A stretch of 36,382 nt of DNA from JAGNLA01 sp964639885 (lineage in GTDB: Bacteria; Caldisericota; Caldisericia; JAAYUI01). The notes beneath the pieces were generated by a model. The model was not told where the DNA came from, searched no databases, and saw nothing but the letters and a program-made list of their open reading frames with translations. Shown piece after piece: positions 20,967 to 30,900 of this stretch. Positions within the stretch are counted from its first letter, which is position 1. Every line of letters starts with the position of its first letter. Made by a program: the position numbers and the translations under genes. The stretch is from positions 1 through 36,382 of the forward strand of contig CAZXEH010000020.1 in the NCBI GenBank assembly GCA_964639885.1. Direction: 5' to 3'.

Positions 20967-23900
20967 TTATTTCTTATAGTACGTCGAGAATATGGATACA
21001 TCATTGATGTCGATGACCCTGTCAAAGTTGAGGTCGCATCTCCAGTTGTAGTTCTGATCGCCATCCTTTGCGCCAACACAGGCGAGAAGTATCTTGAAAT
21101 CCTTGCCGTCAATTGCTTCGTCCTTGTTAAAGTCAGCCACTGAGTACGCCTTTGGATTGATTGATATTTCGCCATCCTTATAGAAGCATTTGATCTCGAT
21201 ATCTTTTCCACTCTCATCGGTCTTTGTCAGTTTGATGTCTGAGAACTTTGCATCAAAATAGTTGGGTTCCAGCGCCACAAATTTGAGTTTCACGAGGCAT
21301 CCGTCACCCGAAACACCGTCAAGCACCCTTTGAATGCTGACATAAACTGTTTCCTTGTCCTTGTCATAATTTACCGAGAAGGAGGCTTTTGGGTCATCCT
21401 TTAGCATGAAATCGCCTTTTTCATAACCCATATAGGTTGCAAGCTGGGAGGATGACGGAATGGTCAAATAGAATTCAACATTCTTTACATCCTTGGCTCC
21501 GGTTAGGCATATTGTCACTTCAAAGGTCTGCCCGACACCCGGTTCAAACGGATTAATGACTGTTGACAAAAGAGGCGGGGCTGGAACAGTACTTTTTTCA
21601 ACCGTAAATCTTGAATCATCTATAAGGCTGGAATAGTAGCCTGATACAGACTTCCCGCCAGATACAACGTGGGCTGGTACAAAGATTTTGATAGTCCAGT
21701 CACCATCGGGAAGGACATAATTTCCTCTGGAATTCCTGCCATCCCAGGTGAATTTGTGCGGTCCAAGCTCGAGGAACGGCTCTTCCCTGATGAGCACCCA
21801 CTCGTCCTGGTTGATGTCTATCGCCCAGATCTCGGCTCTCTGGAGATAGTTGTCAAAGTTTTCATACTCATAGTTGCCGCACGAAACCTCAAAGGTTCCT
21901 TCAAGCGTCTCGTCCACATCGTCGCCGTTTGGCGAAATGACAGGGTTGGATATCTCAAGGGCGTTCACATATGTATTTTCAACACCCGGGGCTGTCGGGT
22001 TCTGGCAATAGAGGCAGATGCCGACATGCCATTTCCTGTTTGAAGCCTTGTCGACTGCCCAGATGTAGATGTCATTGAGTCTTGATTTATTGCTCTGATC
22101 GTAGTTTACATTGACTCCGATCCACGCAGTTCCAGGATTTCCTTTCCCGTCTGATGCGGGAATTTTGACACTTGATGATGATATGTTGACAGAAACCCTC
22201 TCCGGATGAAGCGAGTTCACTTCATAGCTCAAATCAACCGTCATTTCCTTGTTAGAATAGTTGGTGAGCTTGAGCGGGACTTTAGAGGTCTTCACTTCAT
22301 CTGGAAGCAACTGGAATTTGTCGGCATCATAAAGATCATCGGATGGATCGGTCATGTTGACCGTTCCGTTTTTTGTAAGAATTATCGTCGAGGCTGGCTG
22401 GATAAGCAGGTTTGAAGTGATGGCAAGCTGGGCGTTGACTCTGCCCATGCCCTGGGAAGTCATCGGAAGATAGTAATCACCTGAAATTCGTTTGAGAGGT
22501 TCAGCCGTGTTCATCAGCGCTCTCTTGATTTCGTATGCAGTCCACTCGGGTCTGCCCTGTTTTATAAGAGTGGCACATCCGGCAACCATTGGGCCAGCAG
22601 CAGAGGTTCCATTGAAATCCTCCCAATAGTCACCAAGATACTTTTTCATGAAGGATGCTGCGGTTGTATGCGTTTCATCAGCCGGCGCGGATACATCAGG
22701 TTTGAGGAAACCAAAATAGCTCGGGCCTTGCGAAGAATATGTCGAAAGGGCTCCTCTTCGTCCTATATCCCTGATCTTGACCTTTACCACGTGCTGATTG
22801 GTGTCAACCATACCCTTCTGCCATTTGTTGCCTCTGTGGAGAGCTGATCTGATCTGCATTCCCTGGCCATAGCCAACCAGTTGGAACGCTGGAATCAGAC
22901 CAATTTTTTTCGGGTCATCCTTTGCTGGGTCGAAGTACTGTGGCCTGAGCTGGAACGTGTTGTAGTTGTAAATGATTGCAGCTCTTGCTCCATTTTTTGA
23001 AGCATTGATGCACTTTTCCCTGTAATCAACTTCAGATCCCTCTTTTTCTGACGAGTGGGGACCTCTTTGCATGAGAACAAACTTCCCCTTCACATCCAGA
23101 CCTTTGAAATCCTCAATCCTTCCCCACCCACAATCGACAATTTCAAACGGAGCATCAACTGAAGTGAATTTTACGCCCGTATTTCCAACCAGAAGAGGCA
23201 TCACATCACCTGCCATGTGCGGATCATCCGTATCGAGAATCTCAAGTTTGGCGGCTTCAGTGTCATCGAGCGCTCCTACAGAAAGAACGCTTGGTGGAGA
23301 GGAAACATTGCCCGAAGTGATTTTCAGAAATTGACCCGGAGTTCCCTCATTGCCCTGGGATGCTACCACTACAATTCCAGCCTTCACGCTGTTCTCTTCT
23401 GCAACCTGATTGGGCGATCTGCCAGTGGGTGCACCAAAAGAGTTGTTGGAAACATCAACTTTATCCTTGATCATTGATTCAAAAGCTTTCAATGATGCAG
23501 CTGTTGTGAATCCCGCTTCATCCCTGTAACCCATCTTGTATCCGGCAAGCGATGCCTTCGGTGCAAGGCCCTTTTCCATAACACCTGTTGTCTTGTTCTT
23601 GTCGCCATCGGCTGCGATGATGCCGGCGCATGCAGTTCCATGACCTACGGTATTGAGGTTTGATTCTTCCTGGCAGTCATCGTCGTTGTATGCGAAGTCA
23701 CGGCTGATTTTGATCTTGTTGCCAACCGGCTTCTTTTGTGCCCCAAAATCCGAGTGAGTGTAGTCCAAACCAGAATCAGTGACAGAGACGAGCATGCCTG
23801 AGCCATCAACCGGTCTCCCTTTCGGGTCTTTTATGGTTTCCCAAATCTTCTCGCAACCGAGAGCCACCCTTGCTCTTGTCCTGTCAGGATAAAGAGTTTC

Positions 23901-24329
23901 ATTGCCCCAAACAAACTTGACCTCAGGGAGTGAAGCGATTTTCTCGATTGTATCCAAACCAGTCTTTGCAAAAATGCCATTTATGGCGAACTGGAATTTA
24001 TCCAACGCCAGAAATCCGGGTGCAATTGAATTTATTCTGCCAATTGAGACATCCTGCATTTTCAACAGTTTTGATGACATGAACCTGGTCATTGTGTTCG
24101 CAGGATTCATGATCTCTCTTGCGGTGAAGATTTTATTGGTTTTGAAAGTTGCGGATTCAACAACCGTTGGTTCCGTCAACTCAACAAAAATTTCGACGGT
24201 TTCTGATGAGCCAAGTCCTTTTGAGATAAGATTTTCGTCAATTTTCTCAAGCGCATTGCTGTTTTTAATGGGGATAAACAACGAAAAAATTATGGCCGTT
24301 ACACACAGAATTGATACCCAGGATTTCAT
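20967..24329 (-). CDS. secreted subtilisin-like protease 1 with PA, FlgD-like, cohesin-like and dockerin-like domains
   Basis: This is an extracellular serine endopeptidase (S8) of 1,120 residues. After a signal peptide (1 to about 26) comes an inhibitor-like propeptide (about 30-148, with QFAINGIFAKTG and IASLPEVKFV). The catalytic domain has Asp185 (TDSGLDYTH), His230 (GHGTACAG), oxyanion Asn327 (SQGNEG) and Ser576 (NGTSAAGPMVAG), with a protease-associated (PA) domain inserted at about 380-520. Ig-like parts follow, including SPNGDD and a FlgD-type WDGRNSRGNYVLPDGDW. A cohesin-like domain follows (about 935-1045, VGQTFEVTICLTGAK, DGVSGDGCLVKLKFVA), then a dockerin-like domain (about 1065-1120) with calcium loops DFNKDEAIDGKD and DLNFDRVIDIND. 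I chose the ATG at 24329, preceded by GGAGGGCAGC, over the upstream TTG. All catalytic residues are intact. It is one of three tandem paralogues. Confidence 0.93.
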   Translation of the reverse strand: MKSWVSILCVTAIIFSLFIPIKNSNALEKIDENLISKGLGSSETVEIFVELTEPTVVESATFKTNKIFTAREIMNPANTMTRFMSSKLLKMQDVSIGRINSIAPGFLALDKFQFAINGIFAKTGLDTIEKIASLPEVKFVWGNETLYPDRTRARVALGCEKIWETIKDPKGRPVDGSGMLVSVTDSGLDYTHSDFGAQKKPVGNKIKISRDFAYNDDDCQEESNLNTVGHGTACAGIIAADGDKNKTTGVMEKGLAPKASLAGYKMGYRDEAGFTTAASLKAFESMIKDKVDVSNNSFGAPTGRSPNQVAEENSVKAGIVVVASQGNEGTPGQFLKITSGNVSSPPSVLSVGALDDTEAAKLEILDTDDPHMAGDVMPLLVGNTGVKFTSVDAPFEIVDCGWGRIEDFKGLDVKGKFVLMQRGPHSSEKEGSEVDYREKCINASKNGARAAIIYNYNTFQLRPQYFDPAKDDPKKIGLIPAFQLVGYGQGMQIRSALHRGNKWQKGMVDTNQHVVKVKIRDIGRRGALSTYSSQGPSYFGFLKPDVSAPADETHTTAASFMKKYLGDYWEDFNGTSAAGPMVAGCATLIKQGRPEWTAYEIKRALMNTAEPLKRISGDYYLPMTSQGMGRVNAQLAITSNLLIQPASTIILTKNGTVNMTDPSDDLYDADKFQLLPDEVKTSKVPLKLTNYSNKEMTVDLSYEVNSLHPERVSVNISSSSVKIPASDGKGNPGTAWIGVNVNYDQSNKSRLNDIYIWAVDKASNRKWHVGICLYCQNPTAPGVENTYVNALEISNPVISPNGDDVDETLEGTFEVSCGNYEYENFDNYLQRAEIWAIDINQDEWVLIREEPFLELGPHKFTWDGRNSRGNYVLPDGDWTIKIFVPAHVVSGGKSVSGYYSSLIDDSRFTVEKSTVPAPPLLSTVINPFEPGVGQTFEVTICLTGAKDVKNVEFYLTIPSSSQLATYMGYEKGDFMLKDDPKASFSVNYDKDKETVYVSIQRVLDGVSGDGCLVKLKFVALEPNYFDAKFSDIKLTKTDESGKDIEIKCFYKDGEISINPKAYSVADFNKDEAIDGKDFKILLACVGAKDGDQNYNWRCDLNFDRVIDINDVSIFSTYYKK

Positions 24330-24364
24330 GCTGCCCTCCAAACAATTTGCACTACTTTATACAA

Positions 24365-24392
24365 AGTCTAGCAGATTTTTTTTGCTGGGCAA
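24365..24392 (-). promoter_or_regulatory. candidate promoter of protease gene 1
   Basis: -35 TTGCCC (24392-24387), a 16-base spacer, and -10 TAGACT (24370-24365). The predicted start near 24358 leaves a leader of about 30 bases. The fit is moderate. A TATAAA hexamer slightly downstream is an alternative -10. Confidence 0.45.
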
Positions 24393-24397
24393 CACCC

Positions 24398-24438
24398 TAA
24401 AAAAATGCAGATGCCAGGCTGATTTCAGCCTGGCATCT
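24398..24438 (-). terminator. terminator of protease gene 2
   Basis: The perfect 13-bp stem AGATGCCAGGCTG/CAGCCTGGCATCT (24409-24438, 4-base loop) is followed on the minus strand by GCATTTTTTTAGGG. It lies 23 bases after the stop at 24462. Confidence 0.92.
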
Positions 24439-24461
24439 ATAGGTAATGATACTAAATGCTT

Positions 24462-27400
24462 TTATCTTTTGCTGTAGGATTTTGCAAAGATAGTGTAGTC
24501 GTCTACATTGATGACCCTGTCGTAGTTGAGGTCGCATCTCCAGTTGTAGTTTGAGTCACCGTCCTTGGCATCAATACAGGCCTGGAGTATCTTCATGTCC
24601 TTGTCATCAACTTTTTCATCCCTGTTGAAATCGGCTGGATCGTACGCCTTGTTCAGAATCGAAATCTCGCCGTTCTTGTAGAAGGCCTTTGTTTTGGTTT
24701 CTTTTCCATTGTCGCCAACCATGGAAAGGATGAGGTCTGAGAACCTGATGTCAAAGTAGTTTGAATCCTTGGCCATGAATTTCAGCTTGAGTATGTAACC
24801 GTCTCCGGACACACCGTCAAGTGGTCTCTGAATGCTTACGTCAAAGATTTCTTTGTCCTTGTCGTATTCAGTTGTGAACAGGGCAAGCGGTTCGTCCTTG
24901 ATGAGGAAATCGCCCTTTTCATAGCCCATGTACTGAACGATGTTCGATCCACCCGGGATGTTGATCTTGAACTGGATGCTCTTTACATCTGTCGCATGGC
25001 TCAGATACAGGCCAACTTCAAACACCTGCCCAATGCCAGGCTCAAGCGGAAGAACCTGTGCCGTCAAAGTTGGAAGTGGTGGTACGCTACTCTTTTCAAT
25101 CGTGAAATCAGAGTTCATCAGATCAGCACCACCCCACACTCCGACAATATCATTGCCGTTGTAGGTTGTACACGGAACCCAGACTTGCAACGACCAGTCT
25201 CCGTCAGGCAGGACATAATTGCCGTTCTCATCCTTGCCATCCCATTTGAATGAGAATGGTCCCAGTTCAAGGAATGGTTCGTCTTTAATCTTGATCCATC
25301 TTTCCTGATTCTGGTCTGTAACCCAGATTTCAGCGCCAGTAAGATAGTTGTCAAATGACATGGCGTAGAAGTTGCCGCAGCTTACTTCGGCATTAACCTC
25401 AAGAACATCGTCTTCGCCATCACCATTTGGTGAGATGTATGGCTTCTTTATATCGACTTCATTGATGAAAGCATTGTCTGCTCCCTGAACGGTTGGATCC
25501 TGATTGTACACACAGATTCCGATATGCCACTTCTTGTTCTGTGCCTTGTCTGTCGCCCAGATGTAAATGTCGTTGAGTCTGCCCTTTACCATTTCCGGAA
25601 GTGTAACATCAACGCCAAACCATGCAAATCCGGGGTTTCCCTTTGCATCTGCCGGCGGGACTGTCACTTCTGTTGTTGAAAGGTTTACACCGATCTGCTC
25701 CGGTCTTGCCGAGTTGATTTCAAAGCTGAGGCCGATCTTTGACGGCTTGTTTGAATAATTGGTGATCTTGACTGGAATTCTTGATCCAAGCACGTCGGCT
25801 GGGATTGATGCCTTTGCTGCGTCATCGTAAAGCTCCGGTGCCGGGTCAGTCATGTTCGTTCTGCCATTGCTGCTGAGAATAAGTGTTGATGCAGGCTGGA
25901 AAAGGAGGTTTGTGAGGATGGCCGACTGGGCGTTGACTCTGCCCATTCCCTGCACTGTCATCGGAATGTAATAATCGCCTGAAAGCCTCTTGAGCGGTTC
26001 AGCCGTGTTCATGAGGGCTCTCTTGATTTCGTACGGTGACCATTCCGGTCTGCCCTGCTTGATGAGTGTTGCACAACCAGAAACCATCGGTGTTGCCGCT
26101 GAAGTTCCATTGAAGACTTCCCAATAGTCACTCTTGAAATACTTCTTCATGAAATATGCTGCAGTAGTGTGAGTGTCATCGGCTGGTGCAGCAACGTCCG
26201 GCTTCAGGTAGCCATATGCGCTCGGACCTGAAGATGAGTAGGTTGAAACCATGCCCTTGCGACCGATTTCCTTGACCTGTATTGAGAACTTGTTCTGATT
26301 CGCGTCCACTGTTCCAAGCTGCCAGTCATGACCGGCATGGAGTGCGTCCCTCAGTGCAAGCCCCTGGACATAATTGGTCATCTGGAATGTCGGGACAAGT
26401 TTGAGCTTCTTTGGGTCATCCTTGGCCGGATCCCAGTACTGGGCTCTGATTTCTCCACCTTCATAGTTGTAGAGAAGCATGGCTTTTGCACCAGCTTTTG
26501 CAGCATTTTCACACTTTTCCTTGAACGTGATCGGTTCGCCAAACTGCGCTTTCAAACTTGCGCTTGGACCACGCTGGACAAGTGCAACTTTTCCGTTGAG
26601 ATCGAGTCCAGTGAAATCGGAAGTTCTTCCCCATGCACAATCGACAAGGTCAAACTGCTTGAGGAGAGATGTAAACTGAACTCCAGTGCTACCAACAGAT
26701 GAGAGATAGATATTGTCCTTGAAGATTTCATCAGTGGCGTCAACCACTTCAATCTTTGCAGCATCTGTATCATCGAGAGCTGCGCAGGCGATAACATTGA
26801 TTGGCGCTGATGTGGTTCCGCACGGAATTGGAAGAAGCCATCCAGGAGAACCTTCGTTGCCCTGTGCAGCAAGCACAACACAACCTGCTCTGATGCAGTT
26901 TTCCTGAGCTCTGTCAGTGAACGACCTGCCACCGATACCACCGTACGAATTGTTGGAGACATCTACCTTATCCTTGATGTTCCATTCCCACGAAGCCATG
27001 ATGCCTTCACCGCTGAGACCCATCTGATCCTTTGTTCCAAGCTTGTATGCGGCAAGTGAGGCTTTTGGGGCAAGTCCCTTTTCCCAGACATTGGTTGTCT
27101 TGTTGAACGGGCCATCAGCTGCAATAATTCCGGCGCATGCGGTTCCATGTCCGACTGTCTGTACGTTTTCTTCTTCCTGGCAGTCGTTGTCCTTGTAGGC
27201 AAGGTCACGACTGATCTTGACTTTCGGACCGACCGGTGAGCTCTGGGCTCCGAAATCCACATGTGTGTAGTCAAGTCCTGAGTCTGTTACCCCAACAAGC
27301 ATTCCGCTTCCATCAACTGGTCTGCCGAACTGATCCTTTAGTGTTGACCAAATTTTTTCACAACCGAGAGCAACCCTTGCCCTCGTTCTGTAGAAATTCA

Positions 27401-27836
27401 TTGGCTCACAGTAATAGACATACCTGACGTCCGGAAGCGAAGCAATCTTTTCAATCTGATTGACCGGCACTGTGGCAAAGTATCCATTGAGAGCATACTG
27501 GAACTGCATTCCAATTTTGATCTCGGGTGAAAAACTCTTCACAATGTCAATGTTGGATCTCTGAATCCTGTCGAGCTTCTTTTCCAGAAACTTCGTGACG
27601 ATGTTCTCTGGTCTCATGAGCTCTTTTGAGGAATAAACAATGTTTTTGTCAAATGTCGAAGCACTGACAACCGTAAGGTCGTTAAGTTCAACAATTACAT
27701 CAACCTTTTCTGAGCTTGCAAGACCCATTGCAACAAGCTTTGAATCTATCTTGTCGATTGCACTTGCTGACTTGATGGGTGTAGCAATAGCCATGATCAT
27801 GGCTATTGAACAAACTGTTGCTACAATATTTTTCAC
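24462..27836 (-). CDS. secreted subtilisin-like protease 2 with PA, FlgD-like, cohesin-like and dockerin-like domains
   Basis: This second tandem paralogue has 1,124 residues. The start is a GTG at 27836, chosen because CCAGGAGGAAG precedes it and the product then begins with a proper signal peptide (KNIVATVCSIAMIMAIATP). The longer ATG start at 27905 would put 23 extra residues in front of the signal. The propeptide spans about 28-150. Catalytic residues are Asp185 (TDSGLDYTH), His230 (GHGTACAG), Asn327 (AQGNEG) and Ser579 (NGTSAATPMVSG), with an inserted PA domain (about 380-525). The SPNGDGEDD Ig-like region, a FlgD-type WDGKDENGNYVLPDGDW, a cohesin-like domain (VGLYLSHATDVKSIQFKI, DGVSGDGYILKLKFMA) and a dockerin-like domain (DFNRDEKVDDKD, DLNYDRVINVDD) follow. 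It appears closer to protease 1 than to protease 3 in the catalytic core. Confidence 0.93.
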   Translation of the reverse strand: MKNIVATVCSIAMIMAIATPIKSASAIDKIDSKLVAMGLASSEKVDVIVELNDLTVVSASTFDKNIVYSSKELMRPENIVTKFLEKKLDRIQRSNIDIVKSFSPEIKIGMQFQYALNGYFATVPVNQIEKIASLPDVRYVYYCEPMNFYRTRARVALGCEKIWSTLKDQFGRPVDGSGMLVGVTDSGLDYTHVDFGAQSSPVGPKVKISRDLAYKDNDCQEEENVQTVGHGTACAGIIAADGPFNKTTNVWEKGLAPKASLAAYKLGTKDQMGLSGEGIMASWEWNIKDKVDVSNNSYGGIGGRSFTDRAQENCIRAGCVVLAAQGNEGSPGWLLPIPCGTTSAPINVIACAALDDTDAAKIEVVDATDEIFKDNIYLSSVGSTGVQFTSLLKQFDLVDCAWGRTSDFTGLDLNGKVALVQRGPSASLKAQFGEPITFKEKCENAAKAGAKAMLLYNYEGGEIRAQYWDPAKDDPKKLKLVPTFQMTNYVQGLALRDALHAGHDWQLGTVDANQNKFSIQVKEIGRKGMVSTYSSSGPSAYGYLKPDVAAPADDTHTTAAYFMKKYFKSDYWEVFNGTSAATPMVSGCATLIKQGRPEWSPYEIKRALMNTAEPLKRLSGDYYIPMTVQGMGRVNAQSAILTNLLFQPASTLILSSNGRTNMTDPAPELYDDAAKASIPADVLGSRIPVKITNYSNKPSKIGLSFEINSARPEQIGVNLSTTEVTVPPADAKGNPGFAWFGVDVTLPEMVKGRLNDIYIWATDKAQNKKWHIGICVYNQDPTVQGADNAFINEVDIKKPYISPNGDGEDDVLEVNAEVSCGNFYAMSFDNYLTGAEIWVTDQNQERWIKIKDEPFLELGPFSFKWDGKDENGNYVLPDGDWSLQVWVPCTTYNGNDIVGVWGGADLMNSDFTIEKSSVPPLPTLTAQVLPLEPGIGQVFEVGLYLSHATDVKSIQFKINIPGGSNIVQYMGYEKGDFLIKDEPLALFTTEYDKDKEIFDVSIQRPLDGVSGDGYILKLKFMAKDSNYFDIRFSDLILSMVGDNGKETKTKAFYKNGEISILNKAYDPADFNRDEKVDDKDMKILQACIDAKDGDSNYNWRCDLNYDRVINVDDYTIFAKSYSKR

Positions 27837-27848
27837 ACTTCCTCCAGG

Positions 27849-27866
27849 GAAAGAAAAATTTCTTTC
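27849..27866. promoter_or_regulatory. hairpin in the 5' leader of protease gene 2
   Basis: The perfect 8-bp arms GAAAGAAA/TTTCTTTC with a 2-base centre lie between the -10 box and the ribosome-binding site, ending 3 bases before GGAGG. It could be an operator or affect translation initiation. Confidence 0.45.
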
Positions 27867-27867
27867 G

Positions 27868-27895
27868 ATTGTAGCAACCTGTCTATTAAAAACAA
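27868..27895 (-). promoter_or_regulatory. candidate promoter of protease gene 2
   Basis: -35 TTGTTT (27895-27890), a 16-base spacer, and -10 TACAAT (27873-27868). The predicted start near 27861 leaves a leader of about 25 bases, which begins within the hairpin at 27849-27866. Confidence 0.55.
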
Positions 27896-27900
27896 TAAAT

Positions 27901-27942
27901 CGCAACCGAAATTAAGCCGATCAAAATATTGACCGGCTTAAT
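27901..27942 (-). terminator. terminator of protease gene 3
   Basis: The 9-bp stem ATTAAGCCG/CGGCTTAAT (27911-27942) has a 14-base loop. The minus-strand sequence after it (TTCGGTTGCG) lacks a good T tract, so termination may be weak and some readthrough into protease gene 2 is possible. Confidence 0.55.
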
Positions 27943-27969
27943 GTTCAATTGTCGAACTTTTATATTCTG

Positions 27970-30900
27970 CTAGCGCTTGCTGTATGACTTGGAGAATATT
28001 GCGTAATCCTCCATATCAATCTTCAAATCGTAGTTCAGGTCGCAACGCCAGTTGTATTTGCCGTCACCGTCCCTGGAGCCCATGCAGTCTAGAAGGATTT
28101 TCAAATCCTCCTCGTTTACCTTCATGTCATGGTTGAAGTCTGCGACATCAAATGCATCCTTGAAGATTGAAATCTCCGCATTTTTGAAGAATGCCTTTGC
28201 CTTGACCTCCTTCATCGTGTCGTTAACCATTGAGAGGTTAACGTCAGAGAACTGGATATCAAAGTAATTCATTTCCTTAGCCATGAACTTAAGGTTCAAG
28301 ACCCAGCCTTCACCCGTAACACCATCAAGCGGTCTCTGGACATCAACAGTGATCTGCTCTTTATCTTTGTCATATTCGCTTGAGAAAAGCGTCAGCGGTT
28401 CGTCTTTTGTCATGAAATCGCCCTTTGAGTAGCCCATGTACTGAGCAACGTCGCTGGCACCCGGCATTTTTATTTTGAACTGCATACTTTTCATGTTTGT
28501 GGCATTCTTGACATATACACCAACTTCAAACACCTGGCCTACACCGGGTTCGGTCGGTTTTACATATGCATAAAGAGTGGGTAGAGGCGGAACAACACTT
28601 TTTTCAATCGAGAATGATGTGTTGCCAAGATCGAACATGCCTCCTGGCCAGTCTTCAACGTTGACCAGCATTCTTCGGTTATAGTCGATGAACTGGGCCT
28701 GACATGTCATTGACAAACTCCAGTCGCCATCAGGTAAAATATAGTTGCCATCAGCGTCCTTGCCATCCCATACAAAACTCTGAGGGCCAAGCTCAAGGAA
28801 TGGTTCCTTCTTAATCAACACCCATTTTTCTGAATTCTGGTCGATTACATAGAGTTTGAGGTTGTAGAGATAATCACTGTAATATGATCCATACTCAACG
28901 GATCCGCCAATCACTTCATATTTTACGCTCAGAGAATCATTGTCTCCATCTCCGTTTGGTGTGATTGTTGTGTTTTCAAATTCAAAATTGCTGACATACG
29001 TTGAGTTTGCTCCCTGGATTGTTGGATCATTGTTGTAGACACAAACGCCAATATGCCACTTTTTGTTTGTAGTCTTGTCAGTGGCCCAGACATAGATGTC
29101 ATTGAGATAGCCTTTGACCTTCCCTGGTGGCAGGTCAATATCCAGACCGAACCACGCCGAACCGACAACTCCGGTTTTGCTTCTTGGAGGAATCGTGAGT
29201 TCGGTTGTGGTCAGACTTACATTGAACTGCTCTGGATTTGCCGAGTTAACTTCGAAGCTCAGGCTTACTTTCATCTGCTTTTCTGAATAGTTCGTCACTT
29301 TTACAGGAATTCTTGAACCAACAACATCGCTGGGTAATGTGGATACCACCTGGGTGTCAAACAGCTCTTCAGGCGGATCGGTTATGTTTGTTCTTCCACC
29401 GTCTGCAATAATCAATGCAGAGGCAGGGGCAAACAGGATTGGAGATGTGGCTGCAAGATTTGCGTTGACCCTTCCCTGGCCCTGACCAATCATGGGTATA
29501 TAGTAGTCGTTTGAGTATCTTCTCAGGGGTTGTGCAGTGTTCATCAACGCTCTTTTGACTTCAAAGGCGTTCCAGTCTGGTCTGGCCTGTCTTACAAGGG
29601 CGGCGCAACCGGCAACAAACGGACCTGCTGCAGATGTACCACCAAAAGATTCAGTGTATACATCATTTCTACCTTTGGCATCCTCGGATGTCGAGGCTAT
29701 ACAAGTATGAATGCCTTCTCCAGGAGCTGAAACATCCGGCTTCAGGTATCCCCTGAATGATGGGCCGATGGAGGTGAAAGTGGCCAGATTGCCTGTCATC
29801 GTTACATCTATCGCAACATTGATACTGTTCTGATCTTTTGTCGGTGTTCCAAGTGTGTATGACTTGTCCTTGTGCAGGGCATCCCTGAGAGCCATGCCGA
29901 CGCTTGAATCAAATAGCTCAATGCTTGGTATAAACTTGAACATTTCTGGGGTTTCACTCTTGGACGGATCGAAATACATACCCCTTACTGCACCTGGGGT
30001 ATAGTTATAAAGAATCATTGCGGAAGCTCCGGCGGTTGCAGCATTGATGCACTTGTCCTTGAAAGCAATCGGTGGACCGAACTGGCCACCAAGATCGGGG
30101 CTCGGACCTCTCTGGATCAACGCAACTTTGCCTTTTACGTCTATCCCTTTGAAATCATCTGCCCTTCCCCATCCACAATCGATTACTGCAAACGTCTGCT
30201 TTGAAGGGCTCGGGAAATATTTGCCATTTTCGCCAAGGAACGCCATATTGTTCTTGCTGTTGATTGTTTCATCTGGCGAGTTGAGAATGTTCACCCTTGC
30301 AGAATCCCTGTCGTCAAGAGCACCAACACCAATGACATTGACAGGAGAAGCCATTGAGCCACTGACTATTGGAATGTACTGGCCAGGCGTACCCGTGTTG
30401 CCTTGGGAAGCTACTACGCATACCCCAGCGAGCACGGCTCTGTTCTGTGCACCTTCACAGAACGATCTTCCACTGGGTGCACCATAGGAATTGTTTGAAA
30501 CCTGGATTTTATCCGTGACATTATATTCAAATGATGCGATTGTACCATCAGTTGAAAGTGAGGCACTTTCTGATTCTTTGAGACCAATCTTGAATCCGGC
30601 CAGTTTTGCTTTCGGTGCAATACCAAGTTCTTTCACTTTTGTTCTTACATTGGCCGGCCCATCTCCGGCAACAATGCCCGAACAGCATGTTCCGTGATAC
30701 GATTTATCCTCTTCCATGCAGTCTTTGTCTTTATAGGCAAGATCACGGCTTATAACAACCTTGGTCCCGATCGGTGTTGACTGGTTTCCAAAATCAATAT
30801 GCGTGTAGTCAAGGCCTGAGTCTGTTATTCCACACAGGATTCCATTGCCATTTACAGCTCTGCCCTGTGGGTCTACAACCGTATTCCACGTTTTTTCTGC

